DNA of 64,000 bases, taken from contig CM026397.1 of NCBI GenBank assembly GCA_014843695.1, positions 38,513,952-38,577,951 on the forward strand. The letters are read 5' to 3'. The notes beneath the pieces were generated by a model. That model had not been told where the DNA came from. It worked only from the letters and a program-made list of their open reading frames with translations, and did not search any database. Below, piece after piece: positions 22,721 to 34,200 of this stretch. Within the stretch, counting starts at the first letter, position 1. Each line of letters starts with the position of its first letter. This DNA is from Archivesica marissinica. Its lineage: Eukaryota > Mollusca > Bivalvia > Venerida > Vesicomyidae. Made by a program: the position numbers and the translations under genes.

Positions 22721-24172
22721 GTGATTGCTACAAAATAGAACTCGGAGGTCTCCATGAACAGTGACACACAGCCTCCTAATTGCTGTAGATTGCTACCAAA
22801 TAGAACTCGGAGGTCTCTATGAACTGTGACACACAGTCTCCTAATTGCTGTAGATTGCTACCAAATAGAACTCGGAGATATCCATGAACAGTGACACACA
22901 GCCTCCTAATTGCTGTAGATTGCTACCAAATAGAACTCGGAGGTCTCTATGAACTGTGACACACAGTCTCCTAATTGCTGTAGATTGCTACCAAATAGAA
23001 CTCGGAGATATCCATGAACAGTGACACACAGCCTCCTAATTGCTGTAGATTGCTACCAAATAGAACTCGGAGGTCTCTATGAACTGTGACACACAGTCTC
23101 CTAATTGCTGTAGATTGCTACCAAATAGAACTCGGAGATATCCATGAACAGTGACACACAGCCTCCTAATTGCTGTAGATTGCTACCAAATAGAACTCGG
23201 AGGTCTCTATGAACTGTGACACACAGTCTCCTAATTGCTGTAGATTGCTACCAAATAGAACTCGGAGGTCTCCATGAACAGTGACACACAGCCTCCTAAT
23301 TGCTGTAGATTGCTACCAAATAGAACTCGGAGGTCTCCATGAACAGTGACACACAGCCTCCTAATTGCTGTAGATTGCTACCAAATAGAACTCGGAGGTC
23401 TCTATGAACAGTGACACACAGCCTCCTAATTGCTGTAGATTGCTACCAAATAGAACTCGGAGGTCTCTATGAACAGTGACACATAGCCTCCTAATTGCTG
23501 TAGATTGCTACCAAATAGAACTTGGAGGTCTCCATGAACAGTGACACACAGCCTCCTAATTGCTGTAGATTGCTACCAAATAGAACTCGGAGGTCTCCAT
23601 GAACAGTGACACACAGCCTCCTAATTGCTGTAGATTGCTACCAAATAGAACTCGGAGGTCTCCATGAACAGTGACACACAGCCTCCTAATTGCTGTAGAT
23701 TGCTACCAAATAGAACTCGGAGGTCTCTATGAACAGTGACACACAGCCTCCTAATTGCTGTAGATTGCTACCAAATAGAACTCGGAGGTCTCTATGAACA
23801 GTGACACACAGCCTCCTAATTGCTGTCGATTGCTACCAAATAGAACTCGGAGGTATCCATGAACAGTGACACATAGCCTCCTAATTGCTGTAGATTGCTA
23901 CCAAATAGAACTCGGAGGCCTCCATGAACAGTGACACACAGCCTCCTAATTGCTGTAGATTGCTACCAAATAGAACTCGGAGGTCTCTATGAACAGTGAC
24001 ACATAGCCTCCTAATTGCTGTAGATTGCTACCAAATATAACTCGGAGGTCTCCATGAACAGTGACACACAGCCTCCTAATTGCTGTAGATTGCTACCAAA
24101 TAGAACTCGGAGGTCTCCATGAACAGTGACACACAGCCTCCTAATTGCTGTAGATTGCTACCAAATAGAAGG
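22721..24172 (+). repeat. 65-bp array, about 22 copies
   Basis: Unit around TGCTACCAAATAGAACTCGG. The first third is built of 130-bp dimers (variant AACTGTGACACACAGTC at 22818, 22948, 23078 and 23208). Confidence 0.96.
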
Positions 24173-24478
24173 CTTTCAACCTTGTGGAAAGCATCAGCAG
24201 AAGTCGTCACTGTACAGATACATGTATGTCCGAAGAAACATAAGTGATAATTGGCTCGACACATACAAGGATTAACAATCAGGGGATTGTTTTTACCCTG
24301 TTCATAATTTTATTCTACCGATCTATCTGTTGCTAGTGTGCACTTCCTTCTTACTTGGCCTGGCTTATAAGCTGTAAAACTATGTACATGTCAAGATTCC
24401 TGCATCAATCAACACAACAATGTTCAAATTTAACATTATGTCATTGCTAGTACACAACGATTTTCATTAAAAAGGGAA
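24173..24478. other. Spacer between the 65-bp and 26-bp arrays
   Basis: Unique AT-rich sequence; contains the candidate MTREX polyadenylation signal at 24309-24314. Confidence 0.4.
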
Positions 24479-25453
24479 CCATCCACTTGTCGCCAAGAAT
24501 GGAATAGTCCACTTGTCTACAAGAATGGAATAGTCCACTTGTCGCCAAGAATGGAATAGTCCACTTGTCTACAAGAATGGAACAGTCCACTTGTCGCCAA
24601 GAATGGAATAGTCCACTTGTCTACAAGAATGGAATAGTCCACTTGTCTACAAGAATGGAATAGTCCACTTGTCGCCAAGAATGGAATAGTCCACTTGTCG
24701 CCAAGAATGGAATAGTCCACTTGTCTACAAGAATGGAATAGTCCACTTGTCTACAAGAATGGAACAGTCCACTTGTCTCCAAGAATGGAACAGTCCACTT
24801 GTCTCCAAGAATGGAATAGTCCACTTGTCTACAAGGATGGAACAGTCCACTTGTCTACAAGAATGGAACAGTCCACTTGTCTACAAGGATGGAACAGTCC
24901 ACTTGTCTACAAGAATGGAACAGTCCACTTGTCTACAAGAATGGAACAGTCCACTTGTCTAAAAGGATGGAATAGTCCACTTGTCTACAAGAATGGAACA
25001 GTCCACTTGTCTACAAGAATGGAACATTCCACTTGTCTACAAGAATGGAACAGTCCACTTTTCTACAAGAATGGAACAGTCCACTTGTCTACAAGGATGG
25101 AACAGTCCACTTGTCTCCAAGAATGGAATAGTCCACTTGTCTACAAGGATGGAACAGTCCACTTGTCTACAAAAAGGGAACAATCCACTTTTCTACAAGA
25201 TTTGTAGTACTGAATGAGGCAAGTCCATTCAACCCCAATCATGGTCGTTCTGATAAACCCTGTGTATCTAGTACACTCTTCCTCGGCTGTGGCTGGACCA
25301 TGAAGGTTGATGAACACGACAGTGGAATGGCTGTTGCTGGACCATTAAGGTTGATCAACATGACAGTGGAACATCTCAGTAATATGTGTATATTCCCTTC
25401 TGTATAACTAGCAGCTGCCAATACGCATACAACCTATTCACGTAGGGACTTCA
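24290..25453 (-). other. Possible MTREX 3' UTR
   Basis: The sequence after the stop codon holds no other gene. A minus-strand AATAAA lies at 24309-24314; if used, the 3' UTR would span the whole 26-bp array at 24479-25204. This is inference only; no transcript evidence is available. Confidence 0.3.
24479..25204 (+). repeat. 26-bp array, about 28 copies
   Basis: Unit AATAGTCCACTTGTCTACAA plus GAATGG, about 250 bp downstream of the MTREX stop. Confidence 0.95.
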
Positions 25454-25506
25454 CTACAAGTATAAGCTGGCAGCAAACACAATGTCTCTCTTTATACTAC
25501 GGATAC
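25454..25506 (-). CDS. MTREX: MTREX terminal coding exon
   Basis: 53 bp encoding [16 protein letters not shown] and TAG (25454-25456). Two bases complete the Gly codon of exon 20; acceptor GTTTCAG. The match to the invariant family C-terminus makes this tiny exon secure. Confidence 0.95.
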
Positions 25507-27759
25507 CTGAAACATTGAGATAGATATTTGTATGTGGTTTTTTTGGCGTTTAGTATGGTCGCTACTGGGTTGCCCGCTTGTGTAATGCCACATAAAGAGA
25601 TTACTCGTTTTTAGGGATGGCAACGAATGTTCGAATGTTAAAATCATATTCGAGCATTAAAAACTGGCTTCTAAATTTTCAATTAAAATTTCGACAAATT
25701 GCAGTTAAATAATTAATACAACTGTTTGTTTAATATTCAATCAAGTAAGATTCAAACATAAAATGCATCCAGACCATGAGGTGCGAACAGATGTCATGAA
25801 TTGGCTCCAATTAACAAAGACAGGTGATGACACGTCACTCATAATTCCATACACTAATGATTGATTAATGCAATGCACTCTATTTGATGGACACAGATGG
25901 AGAACATTTGCAAATAATAATTGTGCCCCATGAAAACAGACAAGATTCCCAGCTTCACACTAAAAGCATGACTGCCCCCTTGTCGGATGGAACATTTGAT
26001 GTTAACACATTTAGGTCATCTTGTTTATTTCTCCATGCTACATGGTGTTATGTAATTTGGGATCCCCAATACACAGCTGACATTTTCATACTGTGTATTT
26101 GCTCATATTATTGACACACGTGAGCTTATTTGTCCGGATACAATGTACATACATGTGTTCCCATGTTGTTTGGTGGATTATAAAACTGAAAAATGCTATC
26201 TATGTATACAAATACTATATATGGACGACAATCCAAACAGCATTAACATTTAGCATGCTGTAGATTACTGATAGCATTAACATTTAGCACGCTGTAGATT
26301 ACTGACAGCATTAACATTTAGCATGCTGTAGGTTACTGACAGCATTAACCTTTAGCACGCTGTAGATTACTGACAGCATTAACCTTTAGCACGCTGTAGA
26401 TTACCGACAGCATTAACCTTTAGCACACTGTAGATTACTGACAGCATTAACATTTAGCATGCTGTAGATTACTGACAGCATTAACATTTAGCACGCTGTA
26501 GATTACTGACAGCATTAACATTTAGCACGCTGTAGATTACTGACAGCATTAACATTTAGCACACTGTAGATTACTGACAGCATTAACATTTAGCACGCTG
26601 TAGATTACTGACAGCATTAACGTTTAGCACGCTGTAGATTACTGACAGCATTAACATTTAGCACGCTGTAGATTACTGACAGCATTAACGTTTATCACAC
26701 TGTAGATTACTGACAGCATTAACGTTTAGCACGCTGTAGATTACTGACAGCATTAACATTTAGCACGCTGTAGGTTACTGACAGCATTAATGTTTAGCAT
26801 GCTGTAGGTTACTGACAGCATTAACATCATTTAGCATGCTGTAGATTACTGACAGCATTAACATTTAGCACACTGTAGATTACTGACAGCATTAACGCTT
26901 AACACGCTGTAGGCAAAATGATTAGAGTAGGTAAGAAATGTTATTTTTCCTAGAAAGTAGAGCTTGACATTTCATTCAAATCTAGGAAAATTAAGAAAAA
27001 TAGTATGCATTTGTTATCTGCTCATTTCGCCTACAGCGTGACAACGGTTATGGATTCATGCAATAAGCATTGGAAATGCACCTTCATTAAACTTGTTTTC
27101 TAGTTCAGTATTTCCGATGGCCTTTGCTGACTGGACCATCTGTCTGAGAGTTTCTTCCAGCCGTCTCATACACCGAATAATGCTTCCTGAAAGAATACAC
27201 ATACCGGTATATGAAAGATCACATTAGGTATACACATCGATCACATAACTTTGCTTGTGTTCAGTGTAATAAAGCCATCAAATATTTTCTTGTATGTCCA
27301 CACGTGTAATACAACCAGGAAGAATTCTGATTGGTCGCAACATGACACACTTGACATATAGTTTGCCGTCATGCGTTCTTGTCAATAAAATGTTAAATAT
27401 GCACTAGTGGTTTATAGTGTAGTGATTAAAAGTATTGCATCGATTATTTCCGTGGACTTGTTTGATTATCGGGAATATTTAAGATATTCTCTAGTTTTTA
27501 GTAATATATTTAAAGATTTCTCTCCATTAAATATTATTTCAATTCAAAACTGACAAAAAGAATGAATACACACAATGACAATACTTTTCTTACATAGATT
27601 TATTGGTTTATCTCACAATTTCATCTATACTATCATTGCCAAAATGCACTGTGATCATCCATAGACTCTGTACCTTCCATCTCATACATGGACACATTGT
27701 CTGTCTGTCTGTCTGTCTGCCTGCCTGCCTGTATATGACCTCACACTAGGCATGGTATA

Positions 27760-27824
<65 letters not shown>

Positions 27825-28166
27825 ATATGACCTCACACTAGGCATGATATATCTGTCTGCCTGCCTGCCTGCCTGTGCCATCTGTCTGTCTGTCTGTCTG
27901 TATATGACCTCACACTAGGCATGGTATATCTGCCTGTCTGTCTGTCTGTCTGTCTGTGTCTGTCTGTCTGCCTGCCTGCCTGCCTGCCTGTCTGTCTGTC
28001 TGTATATGACCTCACACTAGGCTGGTATATCTGCCTGCCTGCCTGTCTGTCTGTATATGACCTCACACTAGGCATGGTATATCTGCCTGCCTGTCTGCCT
28101 GTCTGCCTGCCTGTCTGTCTGTCTGTCTGTCTGTCTGTATATGACCTCACACTAGGCATGGTATAT

Positions 28167-28219
<53 letters not shown>

Positions 28220-31200
28220 TGTCTGTCTGTATATGACCTCACACTAGGCATGGTATATCCACAATACCCCGCCTAAACACAACTACTGTAATATAAAATA
28301 CATAGGCAAAATATCCACTAACCTTCAAATATATCGGTCATTTTACAGAGCTCAAAGAAGCTTGAGCCGTTGCACCAAGCTTGCACCACGTCCATCATGT
28401 TTGGCTTAAACGAGGTCACATACTCCTCTTCGTCTAACTCTAGCTTGGCTTCCTTGCTGACGCGGGCTATTCTCCGAGCTGCATCCTGTAACATACACAC
28501 ACAATATAGTGACATTGTTAACATCTAACTCTAGCTTGGCTTCCTTGCTGACGCGGGCTATTCTCCGAGCTGCATCCTGTAACATACACACACAATATAG
28601 TGACATTGTTAACATCTAACTCTAGCTTGGCTTCCTTGCTGATGCGGGCTATTCTCCGAGCTGCATCCTGTAACATACACACACAATATAGTGACATTGT
28701 TAACATCTAACTCTAGCTTGGCTTCCTTGCTGACGTGGGCTATTCTCCGAGCTGCATCCTGTAACATACACACACAATATAGTGACATTGTTAACATCTA
28801 ACTCTAGCTTGGCTTCCTTGCTGACGCGGGCTATTCTCCGAGCTGCATCCTGTAACATACACACACAATATAGTGACATTGTTAACATCTAACTAGGTTG
28901 GCTCCCTTGCTGACGCGGGCTATTCTCCGAGCTGCATCCTGTAACATACACACACAATATAGTAACATTGTTAACATCTAACTCTAGCTTGGCTTCCTTG
29001 CTGACGTGGGCTATTCTCCGAGCTGCATCCTGTAACATACACACACAATATAGTGACATTGTAAACATCTAGCTTGGCTTCCTTGCTGACGCGGGCTATT
29101 CTCCGAGCTGCATCCTGTAACATACACACACAATATAGTGACATTGTTAACATCTAACTCTAGCTTGGCTTCCTTGCTGACGCGGGCTATTCCCCGAGCT
29201 GCATCCTGTAACATACACACTCAATATAGTGACATTGTTAACATCTAACTAGGTTGGCTTCCTTGCTGACGCGGGCTATTCTCCGAGCTGCATCCTGTAA
29301 CATACACACACAATATAGTGACATTGTTAACATCTAACTCTAGCTTGGCTTCCTTGCTGACGCGGGCTATTCTCCGAGCTGCATCCTGTAACATACACAC
29401 ACAACATAGTGACATTGTTAACATCTAACTAGGTTGGCTTCCTTGCTGACGCGGGCTATTCTCCGAGCTGCATCCTGTAACATACACCAGACAGGTGTAA
29501 CTAGTTGACAAACCTTCTATACATGTACAATGCCAGACAGGTGTAACTAGTTGACAAACCTTCTATACACGTACAATGCCAGACAGGTGTAACTAGTTGA
29601 CAAACCTTCTATGCACGTACAATGCCAGACAGGTGTAACTAGTTGACAAACCTTCTATGCATGTACAATGCCAGACAGGTGTAACTAGTTGACAAACCTT
29701 CTATACATGTACAACGCCAGACAGGTGTAACTATTTGACAAGCCTTCTATACATGTACAACGCCAGACAGGTGTAACTATATGACAAACCTTCTATACAT
29801 GTACAACGCCAGACAGGTGTAACTATATGACAAACCTTCTATACATGTACAACGCCAGATAGGTGTAACTATATGACAAACCTTCTATACATGTACAACG
29901 CCAGACAGGTGTAACTAGTTGACAAACCTTCTATACATGTACAACGCCAGACAGGTGTAACTATTTGACAAACCTTCTATACATGTACAATGCCAGACAG
30001 GTGTAACTATTTGACAAACCTTCTATACATGTACAATGCCAGATAGGTGTAACTATTTGACAAACCTTCTATACATGTACAACGCCAGACAGGTGTAACT
30101 ATTTGACAAACTAGCTATACATGTACAACACCAGACAGGTGTAACTAGTTGACAAACTATCTATACATGTACAATGCCAGATAGGTGTAACAAACCTGCA
30201 GTGATCTCAATGGCCCGGCTAGGGTTTCCGTGAGTTTTGGAACATCCCCAGAACCTTCTTGGAACACGAAACAGCTGAGTAGAGCACAGGCCTGCTGTGG
30301 CGATATATCGTTAAACATACCATTGAACAGTAACTCCGTTATCATCAACTCATCTCCACTGAAAATATATACACATTGTGTGTCATATTTAATTTAGTTT
30401 TTTCTACACATTTATTTTAACTCGATTGCGAAACAAGTTCCTGCAATAATCACTCTCGAGGCCGCATTTCTGATGGAATCCATTGCAAGGATGGAGAGAG
30501 AAAAGGCAATGTGGAATATAAGCGCCTTGCCTAAGGGTGCTATCATAACAGCTACAGCTGTGCCAAACTTCAAAACACATATGGTCAATAAAGTGTGGTC
30601 ATCACAAAGCCATCACAAGTATTAAACAAACAGCAAGTAACAAGTATTAAACAAACAACAAGTATTAAACAAACAGCAAGTAACAAGTATTAAACAAACA
30701 GCAAGTAACAAGTATTAAACAAACAGCAAGTAACACGTTTAAATTGGACATCTATACAGGAACTTGGACGATACCTATAGCCATCATAAAATATCTACTT
30801 ATTATACCTGTAAGCTATTCAAGCAAACATTCAATTTAATACCTGCTTATTTCACATTCCACTTTCCCATTCAAGCAAACATTCAATTTAATACCTGCTT
30901 ATTTCACATGCCACCCTTCCCTTCATTCAGGAACTTGGACGGTACCTATAGCCATCATAAAATATCTGCTTATTATACATGTAAGCTATTCAACCAAACA
31001 TTCAATTTCATACCTGCTTATTTCACATTCCACCCTTCCCATTCAAGCAAACATTCAATTTAATACCTGCTTATTTCACATGCCACTCTTCCCTTCATTT
31101 CTATCACATCTGAGGCCGTGCAGTACCCAAGCCGTCGGAGCACTCGTTTTCTGCACTTTAGTTCATCCATTTGTAACAATGACTTCTTCTTCTTCAACTC

Positions 31201-34200
31201 TGTTTTAATGACTTTGATTTCTTTAGCAATCTGTGAAGAAAACAGAAAGTCTGTGAAACATCAAAATACTAATGATTTCAGTTCATCCCAATTTTCAGGA
31301 GGAATGGTCCAAAATATATATTTCAAGATAATTTGGGATCAAAATCATTTTAGCTGTTTTTATCGATAGACTGTGGAACTAGTTCTCGAGGTACTAAGAC
31401 GTTAATCAGCACTGGCTTATTCATCAAAACTTACATTTCTAAATATATTTTGTCTCAATTAACTTAAAGTTTTAAGATATCTTTCCAGTAATTTATTTTA
31501 CACAACATTGATTATTTTGACAGCCATGTTCTGCTTACAATATTCATTTGAGTATACCCTATTGTCGAGGTATTGCTATGAGGCCCTGGATGGCGTTACC
31601 CTATTGTCGAGGTATTGCTATGAGGCCCTGGATGGTGTTACCCTATTGTCGAGGTATTGCTATGAGGCCCTGGATGACGTTACCCTATTCTCGAGGTATT
31701 GCTATGAGGCCCTGGATGGTGTTACCCTATTCTCGAGGTATTGCTATGAGGCCCTGGATGGTGTTACCCTATTCTCGAGGTATTGCTATGAGGCCCTGGA
31801 TGGTGTTACCCTATTCTCGAGGTATTGCTATGAGGCCCTGGATGGTGTACCCTATTCTCGAGGTATTGCTATGAGGCCCTGGATGGTGTTACCCTATTCT
31901 CGAGGTATTGCTATGAGGCCCTGGATGGTGTTACCCTATTCTCGAGGTATTGCTATGAGGCCCTGGGTGGTGTTACCCTATTCTCGAGGTATTGCTATGA
32001 GGCCCTGGATGGTGTTACCCTATTCTCGAGGTATTGCTATGAGGCCCTGGATGGTGTTACCCTATTCTCGAGGTATTGCTATGATTATATTTTGTTAATC
32101 AACAACTTGTGGGTAAATAACTTATTGATGCTTGCAATATTAACATCTTACACATCAGGATGTACATTCAGTTTCATAACCAGGAAAAGAAATGTCACAG
32201 GGTGAGAAAAATGTGCAGCCAACACGGGGCTCGAACCCGTGACTTTTCGCTTACAGGACGAACGCTCTACCGACTGAGCTAGCCGAGCCGCTTACACCTA
32301 ATCTCCCCGATGGTGACTAAGTCTGCACTGCGACAGAAATATGAAAATATTTATATTAAGCAGCACTAAAACATGTGATAATCGAGGTACTTTATGTCAT
32401 TTGACAATTAAAGTCCATTTAGTTTATACAAATTTATTTTAGCTCGATTGCGAAACAAGTTTTTACAACTTATATTAATCACTCTCGAGACCTCATTCCT
32501 GATGGAATCCATCGCCACGAGGGAGAGAGAAGAGGCAACGTGGAAATTAAATGCCTTGCCTAAGGGCACAATCGTAACGGCTCCAGCGGGGTTCGAACTC
32601 CTGACATTTCGCACCTTAAACGACTTCCACAAAGTGCATTTAAAAAAGATCAACCACTAGAAGATTGTTACAGAACATAGAATCACTTCCAGAACCTCAG
32701 AAGTATGGAATATAGTGATGACATCACCTTCATTTTTGGCGCCCTTCAAGTAAATTATTTACTTATTTAACACGGTGACCTAAACAGTGGTTCATGACCT
32801 AAACAGTGGTTCGTGACCTAAACACTGGTTCGTGACCTAAACAGTGGTTCATTCTGGAAACTGGGTAATTGGACGATATCAAAACATTGGAATTGTTTGA
32901 TTATTGTAAGTTCACTATTGCAAGTTATTGTTGTCAATAATTAGACAAACTATATGAAGGGTGTGAGCGAGGCTAGTTTCTATCTTCTAATTTAGTAACT
33001 TGTTCCTTTCGGTATTGGTAACTTACCAACATTATCGAAATTTCCACTGACCTGGTGTCACACTTATGGTAGCGTTTACAGTGGAGTAAAATTAGAACGT
33101 ACCAACACTGTAGGATTCGCGTGAACAAAACGGTGTCCAAAGAACATGTTACTTCGACAATTTAGGACCATCGAGAACACAAAAAACCACTGTACTATGT
33201 ACATAAATGTTGCAGTAAACATGTTACTTCGACAATTTAGGACCATCGAGAACACAAGAAACCACTATACTATGTACATAAATGTTGCAGTAAACATGTT
33301 ACTTCGACAATTTAGGACCATCGAGAACACAGGAAACCACTATACTATGTACATAAATGTTGCAGTAAACATGTTACTTCGACAATTTAGGACCATCGAG
33401 AACACAGGAAACCACTATACTATGTACATAAATGTTGCAGTAAACATGTTACTTCGACAATTTAGGACCATCGAGAACACAGGAAACCACTATACTATGT
33501 ACATAAATGTTGCAGTACAACAATTTTTCCAAAGTGCTTACTGAATTTTTTTCTGCATTAAATTTTACACGAGGGGTTTAACTACTGTACAATTTATATG
33601 GAAATGTTACATGGAGATCTGTTAATAATGCATGTTCTTACCGTAACCTTCTGCTCGTATTGGCTATACCATTCATCCAACTGAGGGTCTTTCTTCAACG
33701 GATGGGAGAATAGTCGGTGCTCAAATGCTTCAATTTTCTACAAAATAGTTAATTTACATCTGTATTCCGTATGTACAATCCAAATAAAATGACATTTTAT
33801 TATGATATTTTTACATATTTGTTACGTTGGAAACCACAAGAACCTGTGTTGGGTAAAACGTGAGGCAGTTTTTAATATCTCGGCGATACACACTGTCTGG
33901 ACATCATAATGATTAGTTTATCAGCAAATGATGGCATGCTACGTTAAATAATGAATAATTAAATCCCAAATTTATTCTGCATAAACTAAGGATGTCAACG
34001 AGTATTAATACCAGGGTTCCCGCTGTCGGTCGCCAAAGGCGCCAAAAAATAAATATTGGCGCTAAATATTGTGAATTGGCGAAAATATTTGGCACAACTT
34101 TTTTTTTTGATCACGTTTTGTCAAATACATGTCTTCAAATATTTATATGTATATGGCTCTTAGTTGGCTCCAAGTTTTTTTAATTGACTCCAGTGTTTTT

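Noticed and set aside
22721..24172. CRISPR array
   Set aside because: Units are contiguous with no unique spacers, and the genome is clearly eukaryotic (spliced genes, SINEs).
27056..27186. MTREX ending at exon 20 by read-through (stop near 27057)
   Set aside because: The read-through tail does not match the family, whereas splicing to 25506 restores the conserved [12 protein letters not shown] end in perfect phase.
28318..29220. A family of small frames starting [11 protein letters not shown]
   Set aside because: They begin in the intronic part of the 91-bp repeat and read through acceptors; the genuine coding part is only exon 19 in its own frame.
32208..32300. Functional tRNA-Thr gene
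   Set aside because: The acceptor stem has a mismatch and several wobbles and the anticodon loop lacks T33; more likely a SINE head. The Thr-like heads at 7.9, 11.0 and 35.7 kb belong to SINE-A.
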